Source of the DNA: Fibrobacteraceae bacterium
Lineage (GTDB): Bacteria > Fibrobacterota > Fibrobacteria > Fibrobacterales > Fibrobacteraceae
Assembly: GCA_017631885.1 (NCBI GenBank)
Contig: JAGBSH010000004.1
Span: 60,104 to 124,103, forward strand
DNA: 64,000 nucleotides
Reading direction: 5' to 3'
Both the position numbers and the translations under genes were made by a program. Position 1 is the first letter of the stretch. Each line of letters starts with the position of its first letter. Under the pieces are notes generated by a model, which worked only from the letters and a program-made list of their open reading frames with translations, was not told the DNA's origin and made no database searches. This document shows positions 18,229 through 26,187 of the stretch, one piece after another.

Positions 18229-18522
18229 TTATAAAATATTTTCGGAAAACATCGACGCAATAAGTGCTTTCATTTTTTCATCGGCTTTGGATTTGGATAG
18301 GTACTCACGTATTAAGTCTAGATAATCATAAGGAGCCCATTTTGAAATGTAGGCGACAACCATGCGGAAAAAATCACTCTTGACTTGTTTATCGACATTT
18401 CTTGCGTATTCCTCGCAGACGAATCGTTCCGCCATCCAGAATTTTCCTGCATTTCCATTTTCCGAATCAAAAGGACATTCTTTTTCGCCCTTGTAAAAAC
18501 TACACAGACTTCTGTAATTCAT
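18229..18522 (-). CDS. Small hypothetical protein, array gene 3
   Basis: A 97-residue protein starting MNYRSLCSFYKGEKECPFDS. Two Cys in the first 16 residues and a third in FVCEEYARN could bind metal. The rest looks helical (VKSDFFRMVVAYISKWAPYDYLDLIREYLS). It has no signal peptide and I do not recognise a family. It lies between motif copies 3 and 4 and lacks the 147-bp leader used by three of its neighbours. Codon use looks slightly less AT-rich than in the flanking array genes. Confidence 0.7.
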   Translation of the reverse strand: MNYRSLCSFYKGEKECPFDSENGNAGKFWMAERFVCEEYARNVDKQVKSDFFRMVVAYISKWAPYDYLDLIREYLSKSKADEKMKALIASMFSENIL

Positions 18523-18637
18523 TGTTTGCCTCGCTTAATCATTACTATAAGTTTTAACTAGTTTCTGCTAAATTCTATTTAGCCTTAATTTTTTCTAAAA
18601 ACGCCTATGCCATAAAGGCAGAGGCTAACGGGAAAAA

Positions 18638-18889
18638 TTATTTTACAGCATTTATATGGTAATTGTACTCTTCTAGAACAGCTTGTTTTACTTTTTCAAA
18701 TAAGTCATCATCAATAAAGAATGCTTCTTCACAGAAGATAGTAAGCCCATCTTCTATTTCTATGATTTTAAATAAAATTTCTATTTTATTAAAAAGTTTA
18801 ACTACCGCCATTCCCTTAAAATCTCCTTTTGATTCTAATAGAGTAATAGCTCCCATCAGACGTTCTACTTCGATTTCATTGTTTTCCAT
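18638..18889 (-). CDS. Small hypothetical protein, array gene 4
   Basis: An 83-residue acidic protein starting MENNEIEVERLMGAITLLES. The alternation of hydrophobic and acidic residues (FNKIEILFKIIEIEDGLTIFCEEAFFIDDDLFEKVKQ split across strands and a helix) suggests a small alpha/beta fold. No family is recognised. It is directly preceded by leader copy 2 (18890-19036) and lies between motif copies 4 and 5. The protein is unrelated to the other genes that use the same leader. Confidence 0.7.
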   Translation of the reverse strand: MENNEIEVERLMGAITLLESKGDFKGMAVVKLFNKIEILFKIIEIEDGLTIFCEEAFFIDDDLFEKVKQAVLEEYNYHINAVK

Positions 18890-19036
18890 ACATTCTCCAA
18901 TGCTACTTCTTACAACATTAATATAGCTCTAACTTTTGACAAAAAATGTCAAAACAGAAAATCCATAATTTTTTTAAATTTTCCCTCTAATTTATTTCCT
19001 CTTTTTAACTAAGATCCCGTAAAACTCTATTAAAAC
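18890..19036 (-). promoter_or_regulatory. Conserved 147-bp leader, copy 2
   Basis: Almost identical to leader copy 1, with the inverted repeat at 18934-18954. The only visible differences are a few bases next to the start codon. It ends in the fifth array motif. Confidence 0.65.
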
Positions 19037-19049
19037 ATAATTGGGTCGT

Positions 19050-19460
19050 TTATGCTTTTCCATATGTAAGTAAGAAACTAAGAACTGGTTGTAAAGGGAA
19101 ATCACTTCCTCCATATTTTCCCCAAATGATTGAGCATATTACAGCAATGTGGCTTGGTGGGATTTCTTGAAGTACCTGTCCTCCTTTATATCTATAATCA
19201 GAACAAAGCTCGTCATTCCAAGAAATAACTTTATTTCTTGGTGAATGACTTTCAACATAACGCCAAGCATCCAAAAAATCTTCTGTATTTAATTTTTTAT
19301 GTTCTAACAATTTTTGGAAAGCAGATAAATCACCAAAACCTTTATTTTCATCTCCTTTAAAAATATAAAGATAATCTTTATATGGTGGGAGTTTTTTTAA
19401 CTCATTCTCTGGGTAAAGATTAGTATTAGGGTTGGGGAAAATTTTAGTTTTTTTTAACAT
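19050..19460 (-). CDS. Hypothetical protein, array gene 5
   Basis: A 136-residue protein starting MLKKTKIFPNPNTNLYPENE, the longest in the array. It is aromatic-rich, with a helical N-terminal half (FGDLSAFQKLLEHKKLNTEDFLDAWRYVES in two helices) and a hydrophobic C-terminal half (IAVICSIIWGKYGGSDFPLQPVL). It resembles the general character of small immunity proteins but no family is recognised. AAGGAGG lies a few bases upstream of the ATG. It lies between motif copies 5 and 6 and uses its own leader. Confidence 0.7.
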   Translation of the reverse strand: MLKKTKIFPNPNTNLYPENELKKLPPYKDYLYIFKGDENKGFGDLSAFQKLLEHKKLNTEDFLDAWRYVESHSPRNKVISWNDELCSDYRYKGGQVLQEIPPSHIAVICSIIWGKYGGSDFPLQPVLSFLLTYGKA

Positions 19461-19570
19461 TTTATCCTCCTTTTTCAGTTTTAACTAAGTTCCTGTAAAA
19501 TTCTATTAAAACATAGAGTTTGGTGTGACTGTTGAGTCTAGCAGTCATTGGCGTATTGTGGTGGAAATTA

Positions 19571-19933
19571 TTAACCAAGCTCCGCAGCCTTATCAGCCAG
19601 AAAATCCTGTAACTTATTAAAATTTTTTAATGCACAGCGAATTTCCCCACCACTTTCATAGCTTGCTTTTTGGGCACGATTTGCGAAAAGTCCAAAAAAT
19701 TCTTTATTATATGGTAGAAAATATTTTTCTGTGAGTTTGATGTCACAGGCTTCAGCGATAGTTTCGACTTCAGAAACGAAATCTACTAACTCCTGTTTTG
19801 TGAATAATTTTGTACGAGCTAATTCTTCCAAGCGAAGAAAATATCCTAATTCATTTTCTTCTAAAACATATTCAGGAATTTTTTTTAATGTGAAATCTTC
19901 ATCTTGTAAAATTGTATATCTTTTTTCTTCCAT
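19571..19933 (-). CDS. Hypothetical protein, array gene 6
   Basis: A 120-residue, mostly helical acidic protein starting MEEKRYTILQDEDFTLKKIP. It has no signal peptide or membrane segment. Motifs such as LFTKQELVDFVSEVETIAEA suggest a helical bundle, but I cannot assign a family. It is preceded by leader copy 3 (19934-20080) and lies between motif copies 6 and 7. Confidence 0.7.
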   Translation of the reverse strand: MEEKRYTILQDEDFTLKKIPEYVLEENELGYFLRLEELARTKLFTKQELVDFVSEVETIAEACDIKLTEKYFLPYNKEFFGLFANRAQKASYESGGEIRCALKNFNKLQDFLADKAAELG

Positions 19934-20080
19934 ACTTTCTCCAATGCTAATTCTTACAACATTAATATAGCTCTAACTTTTGACAAAAAATGTCAAAACA
20001 GAAAATCCATAATTTTTTTAAATTTTCCCTCTAATTTATTTCCTCTTTTTAACTAAGTTCCCGTAAAACTCTATTAAAAC
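19934..20080 (-). promoter_or_regulatory. Conserved 147-bp leader, copy 3
   Basis: Same length as the other two leaders, with the inverted repeat at 19978-19998. It differs from copy 1 at only a few positions, including A to T in the array motif (TAACTAAGTTCCC against TAACTAAGATCCC). Confidence 0.65.
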
Positions 20081-20091
20081 TCAAATATTAC

Positions 20092-20280
20092 TTGTGTCAT
20101 TATTGCAAAATAAAAATTGGAAAAATTTTTATAATTAATCTTGACTTTTATTGTAGTAAATTTTATCTTGATGTTGAAGTGAAAGTATTCGATTTATTTG
20201 AATCGATAGAAATTGCGACGTATGGGCCTGTAATAGGGAATTTCATAAAGTCGGGGTCTTACACAATGATTCGCTCTTGA
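20092..20280 (+). pseudogene. Possible truncated plus-strand gene in the last array unit
   Basis: A 62-residue open frame with a non-ATG start, ending in VEVKVFDLFESIEIATYGPV and followed by a good terminator. It has no ribosome site and the frame starts just after motif copy 7, so it looks like the 3' end of a gene whose 5' part was replaced by the array junction. It is the only plus-strand frame in the array. Evidence is limited to the open frame and the terminator. Confidence 0.3.
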
Positions 20281-20302
20281 GACTTGGGCGGCCGGTTTTT
20301 TG

Positions 20303-20335
20303 AAAAGGGTTCACCAAAAAACCCTTTTCTTTTTA
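20303..20335 (+). terminator. Terminator at the right end of the array
   Basis: AAAAGGGTT (20303-20311) pairs with AACCCTTTT (20320-20328), followed by CTTTTTAAC; the T-run merges into the last array motif. Confidence 0.7.
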
Positions 20336-20366
20336 ACTAAATTCCCCATAAAAATTCCATTAAAAC

Positions 20367-20813
20367 AAAAACAAGTGTTTCTTGCAAAGAGATTGCTTCT
20401 GTCACTACGTTCCATCGCAATGACAAAAAACTTGCGGCAAGTGTAGGGTTGTTATGGCGAATGAAATGAAGCCATCTAACAACAAGTTGTCATCGCGAAC
20501 GCAGTGCGGCGATCTATTAGCGATGGGATTGCCACGCCGTGTATTCTACACGTCTCGCAATGACAAAAAACTTGTGGCAAGTTTGTTCGCAATGACAAGG
20601 AACTCGTGACAAGAACCGTGTGGTAAGTGTATAAACAAGTGTGTTAGGGATGGAAGCCCGTTAGGGTTCGGACTCGCGACTTGTCGCGAGGCTGAACGGA
20701 CGAGTGGCGCGCAAGGTTTTGATTGCTAAAATTGTGGCGGCACGAGATAACGCAAGAGCCCGACCCGCGCATTTTTTTTGCCTGAGTTTTTTAGGCGCGG
20801 GGAACACTAAAAA
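20367..20813. repeat. Non-coding spacer with REP-like repeats
   Basis: About 450 bases without a believable gene. It contains the REP-like unit at 20486-20515 (shared with 4748 and 54495) and a second unit near 20535-20565 (GTGTATTCTACACGTCTCGC) that occurs inverted near 54571-54603. Several CGCAATGACAA endings are scattered through it. A GC-rich tract with local palindromes (CTCGCGACTTGTCGCGAG) lies near 20670-20700. Confidence 0.6.
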
Positions 20814-21371
20814 TTAAGATTGTAAAAAAGATTGAATGAGTTCGACTGAAAATTGGTAAATCGGGCGAGAAAGGAAATAAGCGATTACGCCGAATAAGGC
20901 GCCGCCAATTATGTCTGAAAACCAGTGGACGCCAAAGTAAACTCGAAGCATTCCCCAAGTTAATGGCAAAATAAGCATTATCCACCCGATTTCTGGGAAC
21001 GCCTGAAAAACAACACAAGCTATGGTTAAGTTGTTCATGGTGTGGCCAGAAGGGAAACTGTATTTGTCAAGTGGCGGGACTTCGGCTAAAATTTCAGGGA
21101 CTAATTCAAATGGCCGAACACGGCGAATGGAAAGTTTTACACCCCAGTAAAGCGCAAAACAGGTGAATACGGCACTAGCGACAGGGCCTAAAACCGCTAA
21201 TAAATCGCGGATGCCATAAATCCATAATACGAGCAAAATGACAAAAGCCCATACATAGCCATCACCTAAACGGACATAAGAGCGAAAAAATTTCGCTGCT
21301 TTGGGCGAAAAACGGTGTTGGGCAAAGTATTGCGTGATTCGCAAATCAAATTGTCGAATTTGCTTAAACAT
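20814..21371 (-). CDS. PAP2-family membrane phosphatase
   Basis: A 185-residue integral membrane protein. The three acid-phosphatase motifs are in order: K-x6-RP (KLSIRRVRP), PSGH (FPSGHT) and R-x5-H-x3-D (RVYFGVHWFSD). Hydrophobic segments around residues 43-60, 67-80, 115-150 and 155-170 give a five- or six-helix topology. Family members dephosphorylate undecaprenyl diphosphate, phosphatidate or phosphatidylglycerophosphate at the membrane; undecaprenyl diphosphate recycling or lipid A dephosphorylation is likely here. The ATG at 21371 is chosen over an in-frame TTG two codons upstream; neither has a clear ribosome site. Confidence 0.88.
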   Translation of the reverse strand: MFKQIRQFDLRITQYFAQHRFSPKAAKFFRSYVRLGDGYVWAFVILLVLWIYGIRDLLAVLGPVASAVFTCFALYWGVKLSIRRVRPFELVPEILAEVPPLDKYSFPSGHTMNNLTIACVVFQAFPEIGWIMLILPLTWGMLRVYFGVHWFSDIIGGALFGVIAYFLSRPIYQFSVELIQSFLQS

Positions 21372-21463
21372 GGGCAAAATGTAATTTTTTCAAAAGGGGT
21401 GTATTTTTTTCTTTTAAGAATTTGCCTATTTTTTGGAAATAAAAATTTTGATGAAGAGGTTTT

Positions 21464-22636
21464 ATGTTAGTTCTTGTTTTGAATTGCGGTAGTTCATCTG
21501 TTAAATTTGCCGTTATCAATACTGCTTCTAAAGAAGCTCTTTCTAGTGGGCTTGTAGAAAATATTGGCGTTAATGGGCATTTTAAAGCTAAAGGCCCTGT
21601 CGATAATCAAGATTATAATTTTGATTGCCCGACTCATGCTGAAGCAGTTTCTGCCGTTCAGAAGTATCTTGATGATCAAAATTTGACATCTTCTATTGAA
21701 GCTATCGGGCATCGCGTGGTTCATGGCGGAAAATATATTCGTTCCGAAAAAGTGACTCAGGATGTAATTGATTATATCAGAAGTATTACGCTTTTTGCGC
21801 CTCTTCATGAACCTGCTCATGCGACTGGTATGGAATGTGCGAAAAAGATTTTCCCAACACTTCCACAAGTGGCTGTGTTTGATACGGCCTTCCACCAGAC
21901 TATGCCTCCTAAGGCTTACTTGTATGGTATTCCTTACGAGTATTATGAAAAAGATGGTATCCGCCGTTATGGTTTCCATGGGACCTCCCACCGCTTTGTA
22001 AGTGCTGAAGCTTGCCGTATGCTTGAACGTAATCCTGATGATACTTGCTTGATTACCGCTCATTTGGGTAATGGTTCTTCTTGCTCTGCGATTTTGAATA
22101 GCGAATGCGTAGATACGACAATGGGTTTTACTCCACTAGATGGCCTTGTTATGGGAACTCGCTCTGGTTCTATTGACCCTGCTATTCTTTTCTTCTTGGC
22201 TAAGAAATATGGTTATGATGTCGATAGACTTGATAAGCTTGTTAATAAAGAAAGTGGACTTCTTGGTCTTTCTGGTTTGAGTAATGATATGCGTACCATT
22301 ACAAAGGCTGCTTCTGAAGGTCATGCTGGCGCAAGAATCGCTCTTGATGTTTTCTGCTTTAGACTTTCTCGTTGTATCGGTGGTATTGCTATGTCGTTGC
22401 CACGTATTGATGCTCTTGTTTTTACTGGTGGTATTGGTGAAAATAGTGCCGCTGTGCGTGAACAGGTTTTGCATAATTTGCAGTTGCTTGGCTATCGCGT
22501 AGATACTGAAAAGAACTCTTGCAATGGGAAAAATACTAACGGGATTATTTCTTCAGACCATACACCGCTTGCTATGGTTATCCCGACAAATGAAGAACTT
22601 TTAATTGCTTTGGATACAGAAGCTTTAGTTCGTTAA
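21464..22636 (+). CDS. ackA: Acetate kinase
   Basis: A 390-residue full-length acetokinase. The ATP-binding opening LVLNCGSSSVKF, the signature VFDTAFHQTMP, the GFHGTSHR region and the HLGNGSS and MGTRSGSIDP loops are all present. It converts acetyl phosphate and ADP to acetate and ATP, the energy-yielding last step of acetate fermentation in the cytoplasm, which fits a succinate/acetate-producing fibre degrader. No phosphotransacetylase gene is adjacent. Codon use is noticeably less AT-biased (many C-ending codons), as expected for a highly expressed gene. AGAGG precedes the ATG. Confidence 0.97.
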   Translation: MLVLVLNCGSSSVKFAVINTASKEALSSGLVENIGVNGHFKAKGPVDNQDYNFDCPTHAEAVSAVQKYLDDQNLTSSIEAIGHRVVHGGKYIRSEKVTQDVIDYIRSITLFAPLHEPAHATGMECAKKIFPTLPQVAVFDTAFHQTMPPKAYLYGIPYEYYEKDGIRRYGFHGTSHRFVSAEACRMLERNPDDTCLITAHLGNGSSCSAILNSECVDTTMGFTPLDGLVMGTRSGSIDPAILFFLAKKYGYDVDRLDKLVNKESGLLGLSGLSNDMRTITKAASEGHAGARIALDVFCFRLSRCIGGIAMSLPRIDALVFTGGIGENSAAVREQVLHNLQLLGYRVDTEKNSCNGKNTNGIISSDHTPLAMVIPTNEELLIALDTEALVR

Positions 22637-22654
22637 TTTGTTTTAAATTGTTTT

Positions 22655-23854
22655 TTACTCCTCAGAATTTTCTGGGGAGTTTTTTCTTTTTAAAATTTTT
22701 TGGTATATGGTCAATTGCTTTTCAATGATTGCGTCCCAGCTGAAATTTTTTTGAACGTGTTCTTTTGCACCTTGCACTAAACGATTACAAAGTTCTGGAT
22801 CTTTAGCAAGTGTGTTAAATGCATCAGCTAATTCTTGTGGATTTTTTTGGTTTACAAGAATGCCTGTTTTGTTGTGAATGACTACATCTGGAATGCCGCC
22901 TACATTTGAAGCGACTAAGACTAAATCGTTTTCTACGGCTTCAATTAAAACGACTCCAAGGCCTTCTGTATCGCCTTTAGAATCTACGATTGCAGGCAAA
23001 ACAAATACGTTGGCTTCTCGGTATTCTTTTTCTAAATCTTCTGGGGAAAGTTTACCGGTGAAAATAACATTTGAAATATTTGAGGCTTCTTGTTTTAAAG
23101 CATTTGTTAAATCGCCTTGCCCTACAATTCGAATTTCAAATTTTTCAGGAGAGAGTTTTTGGGCTGCTTGTAAAAGGTATGTTATTCCTTTTCTTTCAAT
23201 ATGTCGCCCGACAAAAAGGATTTTGAACTTTTCTTGTACTGTGTGCAATACGCCACTTGCTTTTGAGGAAAGCGTTGTTCCATAAGGGCTTATTTCTACT
23301 TGACACGAACGAATTTGTTGGATTTTTTTTGCTGTAAAAGAACTGTTTGCAAAGATAGCATCGGCTTGCCCAATTAAGAAAGCTAAAACAGGGCGAACAA
23401 ATGGATGCTTTTTTATTAAGAGTAATTCTGCGCCATGAAAATTCAATACGACAGGGATATTAAAAAGTTTAGCCGCTAAAAGAACTATTAAACCATGTGG
23501 AAACGGCCAATGAGCGTGTATAATGTCTGGTTTGTATGTTCTGACAAGAGAAAGACATTTAAAAATCCCACTGATGATATAAGGGATTGCTAAAAGTTGT
23601 AACCAAGGCTTGTTTGCCATTTTTGAAGGCGCACCTTCGTCGTGAGTGAGTATTTCTAAATCTTTTGTTGCATAACGGAAACGTTTTACTTCGATGCCAT
23701 CTATAGTGTGGCTTTTTAAACCTTTATAAGCTGGCGCTAAAATTTTTATTTCATTTCCCTTTTCTTTTAAACACGCAACAGAACGGCGAAGCCATGGGAC
23801 TTCCGAGTCTTCTGGAAATCTTGGGTATACAGAACTTACTACAAGTATTTTCAT
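22655..23854 (-). CDS. Glycosyltransferase family 4 (GT-B)
   Basis: A 399-residue GT-B enzyme. The N-terminal Rossmann half opens with MKILVVSSVYPRFPEDSEVPW and contains DIIHAHWPFPHG. The C-terminal half has ILFVGRHIERKGITYLLQAA and the nucleotide-sugar E-x7-E region in DTEGLGVVLIEAVEND. The architecture is that of GT4 enzymes that build envelope polysaccharide or glycolipid from UDP- or GDP-sugars. The ATG at 23854 overlaps the stop of the upstream gene as ATGA, so the two are translationally coupled; a start six codons upstream is less likely. The acceptor is unknown. Confidence 0.9.
   Translation of the reverse strand: MKILVVSSVYPRFPEDSEVPWLRRSVACLKEKGNEIKILAPAYKGLKSHTIDGIEVKRFRYATKDLEILTHDEGAPSKMANKPWLQLLAIPYIISGIFKCLSLVRTYKPDIIHAHWPFPHGLIVLLAAKLFNIPVVLNFHGAELLLIKKHPFVRPVLAFLIGQADAIFANSSFTAKKIQQIRSCQVEISPYGTTLSSKASGVLHTVQEKFKILFVGRHIERKGITYLLQAAQKLSPEKFEIRIVGQGDLTNALKQEASNISNVIFTGKLSPEDLEKEYREANVFVLPAIVDSKGDTEGLGVVLIEAVENDLVLVASNVGGIPDVVIHNKTGILVNQKNPQELADAFNTLAKDPELCNRLVQGAKEHVQKNFSWDAIIEKQLTIYQKILKRKNSPENSEE
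22657..22688. terminator. Terminator shared by ackA and the glycosyltransferase
   Basis: ACTCCTCAG (22657-22665) pairs with CTGGGGAGT (22672-22680), followed by TTTTTCTTTT. The stem lies inside the last codons of the convergent glycosyltransferase gene. Confidence 0.75.
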
Positions 23855-24285
23855 ACTTCTTTTTTTAGACAAATCGGATAAACAATCGGGTGCACTTGTT
23901 CTTTGAAAATTTTGGACAAATCAGGTCTGTCTGCTAACTTTTCTGCAAAGGAGCGCTTTATTCTAAACCAAGCTTTTTCTTTTGCTTCTGGCATTAGAAC
24001 TACAAAACCTTGATTATCTGGTAAAAGACCAATAATGTCAGTTATTCGTGTATCGCTTTGTAAAACTTGCAGTAAAATAGTGATAAACAAATCCTGATCA
24101 GATTCGTGTAAAATGTGCTGGTCTAGAAGATTAAAATCAACTTCTGCATAAATAAAGCTGCTGTTGTATTTTTCACTGCGCAGCATTTCTTCTTGTGTGC
24201 GTTGGTCTAAAATATCCGCTGGATAAACGACAATAGAAGAAAAAGATTTCTTTTTTATGTTTTGTTGAAAATATTCCTGTATCAT
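23851..24285 (-). CDS. Unknown protein, degenerate GGDEF-like domain
   Basis: About 144 residues, starting at MIQEYFQQN. The second half (DLFITILLQVLQSDTRITDI, then IGLLPDNQGFVVLMPEAKEKAW) follows the pattern of GGDEF-fold proteins, where R.tD.i....GF.vLlP is the region around the active site, but there is no GGDEF motif. Cyclic-di-GMP synthesis is therefore unlikely; a regulatory or structural role is possible. It is co-transcribed with the glycosyltransferase (4-nt overlap) and divergent from the DUF4954 gene. The ATG at 24285 is used because an upstream start would overlap the divergent gene. Confidence 0.6.
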   Translation of the reverse strand: MIQEYFQQNIKKKSFSSIVVYPADILDQRTQEEMLRSEKYNSSFIYAEVDFNLLDQHILHESDQDLFITILLQVLQSDTRITDIIGLLPDNQGFVVLMPEAKEKAWFRIKRSFAEKLADRPDLSKIFKEQVHPIVYPICLKKEV

Positions 24286-24312
24286 TATCTTGAATTTAGG
24301 TATTTTTAGAAT

Positions 24313-26187
24313 ATGCAACGATTGCTTAAACTAAAAAAATTCCTTAGAAATACAAATCTATCGGTTTTTTCCGAAAATTTGCGTAATCCGAAACACGCTG
24401 AAGAGCGTTTTCGCCCGTTGACTTCTGCAGAAATTGAATCTTTGGAGAAAAATGGCAATCGTTGTGACGATTGGACAAAAATTCGTGTCGAAGGGAATTT
24501 CACGCCAGAACGCATTTATCGCTCTGTTTTTATTGGTTCTGTTTATTTGCCGGCGTTTTTTGGAACACTTCTTTTGCCTGGAGATGTTTCTTTTCCTACA
24601 GGCATTTATGATTCTATTTTGCACAATTGCGTTGTGGAAAACGCGTTAGTTTATCGCGTTTCTATGCTTTCAAATGTTTTTGTCAGCCGGTTTGCAATTC
24701 TCCAGAATGTAGGGACTTTGGTTTCAAGTGGTAAACTCCAGTTTTTGAAGTCTATTTCTGTGGGCAATGAATGCGGTACAAGAAACTTGATTGTTTACCC
24801 AGATACAAACCAAAACTTTTTAGAGCACCAATTAGATAATTTATTTGCAACAGATTTTCAAAATCAATATGAAGCTATTTTAAATGAATGGCAAAATGAA
24901 ATTAAAATCCACTCGGGCTTTATTGGACCAGGTGCGGTTCTTTCTAATATAGGTGTTGTCCGCAATAGCTGGATAGGTCCACACGCAAGAATCGTTGGAG
25001 CTTCAAAAATTAGAGGTTCTATAGTTTTAAGTTCTCTTGAAGAAACAACAGGTATTTACGATTCTGTGATTCTTGAAAATTCCATTGTGCAAGAATCTTG
25101 CATGATTCATTCTGCGGCACAAGTCAAAAATTCTTTGGTTTTGAAAAAAACAAAAATTGGAAAAATGGCTTTAGTTTCTTCTTCGATTGTTTCTAATTGT
25201 TGTCATATTGAAGAAGCAGAAGTCACCTCTTCTTTTGTCGGGCCTTTAACACAATTACACCACCATTCTCTTTTAATCGCGGCGCTTTGGCCTAAGGGTT
25301 GTGGCAATATCGGTTATGGCGCTAATGTTGGCAGTAACCACACTGGCAGAAAACCAGACCAAGAAATTCACCCAGGTATCGGGACTTTCTTTGGGTTAGG
25401 TGTTAACGTAAAATTCCCAGCCAATTTTAAAAACTCTCCATTTTTATTGATAGCTTCTGGTGTGACAACTTCGCCACAGCGGCTTGAATTGCCTTTTGCT
25501 TTAATTCGCCCAGGTAACCCAGAAAAATATGGACTTTCAAAAGATTTAAATGAAGTTGTTCCTGGTTTTGGTTATGGCAAAAACGCATTTGCTTTAGAAC
25601 GTAATTTGCAAAAGTATGCGCAACGCGGGAAAAACATAATTTCTTCTGCATTCTATTCTTTGTTCTCTGTATCTAATGTGCGCGCTGTTTATAACGCTTT
25701 TGTGAAATTGCAAGAAGTAACGGTTCAAGAAATTTATACTGGAAAAGATTTAAATATTTTAGGTAGCAATTATATGCGAGAACCTGTCCGTCAGTTTGCA
25801 TTACAGGTTTATAGAAATTTCTTAGAACGCTTTTTATTTGAATCTGTTTTGACGGCTGTGGAATCTGATTCTTCAATGATTTTACTTTCTCCTAAAGAAA
25901 TTTTACGCTCTTTACCAGGTGAAGTTTTTAAAGAACGTTTTTCAAATATTGAACTCCCGGCGACTGTGCCAGAAGTGTTAAAACGTTTGCGTAGTTTATC
26001 TAAACAATGGGTTGAAAATGTCCTTGCTGGTGATGCTCGCGATAAAGAACGCGGCCAGGCTATTTTTGACGATTACCAACAAGTCCACCCAGAAGATAAA
26101 GCTTTTTATGAATTGGTAAAAGGCCAACACGAACAATTGATTCGTCGGATACAAACTGTTCTGAAAGATTCTAGAGAAGAGGCGTAA
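24313..26187 (+). CDS. DUF4954 family left-handed beta-helix protein
   Basis: A 624-residue cytoplasmic protein. The N-terminal region has RPLTSAEIESLEKNGN and DDWTKIRV, then repeated hexapeptide-like turns (GFIGPGAVLSNIGVVRNSWI, GPHARIVGASKIRGS, SSIVSNCCHIEEAEV) that predict a left-handed beta-helix as in nucleotidyl- and acyltransferases. A conserved central patch (GYGANVGSNHTGRKPDQEIHPG) and a helical C-terminus complete the family. It matches DUF4954, found in Bacteroidetes and Fibrobacter, of unknown biochemical function; sugar-nucleotide or acyl transfer is a guess. It overlaps the next gene by one base (TAATG), so the two form an operon. Confidence 0.82.
   Translation: MQRLLKLKKFLRNTNLSVFSENLRNPKHAEERFRPLTSAEIESLEKNGNRCDDWTKIRVEGNFTPERIYRSVFIGSVYLPAFFGTLLLPGDVSFPTGIYDSILHNCVVENALVYRVSMLSNVFVSRFAILQNVGTLVSSGKLQFLKSISVGNECGTRNLIVYPDTNQNFLEHQLDNLFATDFQNQYEAILNEWQNEIKIHSGFIGPGAVLSNIGVVRNSWIGPHARIVGASKIRGSIVLSSLEETTGIYDSVILENSIVQESCMIHSAAQVKNSLVLKKTKIGKMALVSSSIVSNCCHIEEAEVTSSFVGPLTQLHHHSLLIAALWPKGCGNIGYGANVGSNHTGRKPDQEIHPGIGTFFGLGVNVKFPANFKNSPFLLIASGVTTSPQRLELPFALIRPGNPEKYGLSKDLNEVVPGFGYGKNAFALERNLQKYAQRGKNIISSAFYSLFSVSNVRAVYNAFVKLQEVTVQEIYTGKDLNILGSNYMREPVRQFALQVYRNFLERFLFESVLTAVESDSSMILLSPKEILRSLPGEVFKERFSNIELPATVPEVLKRLRSLSKQWVENVLAGDARDKERGQAIFDDYQQVHPEDKAFYELVKGQHEQLIRRIQTVLKDSREEA

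Larger units (their letters stand above)
17389..20366. other. Cassette-like array of small genes bounded by a ~35-bp repeated motif
   Basis: Eight copies of one motif occur at about 17389-17421, 17725-17757, 18157-18190, 18551-18584, 19003-19036, 19479-19512, 20047-20080 and 20331-20366. The best copy (19479) starts GTTTTAACTAAGTTCC, has GTAAAA in the middle and ends CTATTAAAAC; its ends GTTTTAA and TTAAAAC are inverted repeats. Exactly one small gene lies between each consecutive pair, at 284-568 bp spacing. The genes are unrelated to each other and all intact ones are on the minus strand. This is the organisation expected of exchangeable gene cassettes, but no integrase gene is adjacent and classical attC core sites are not seen. 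Confidence 0.7.

Noticed and set aside
17389..20366. CRISPR array formed by the 35-bp repeats (ends GTTTTAA and AAAAC are CRISPR-like).
   Set aside because: Spacing is 284-568 bp with genes between copies, the copies diverge in the middle, and no cas genes are present.
17389..20366. Classical integron attC sites.
   Set aside because: The GTTRRRY and RYYYAAC core sites with the expected spacing could not be found, and no intI-like tyrosine recombinase is in the window.
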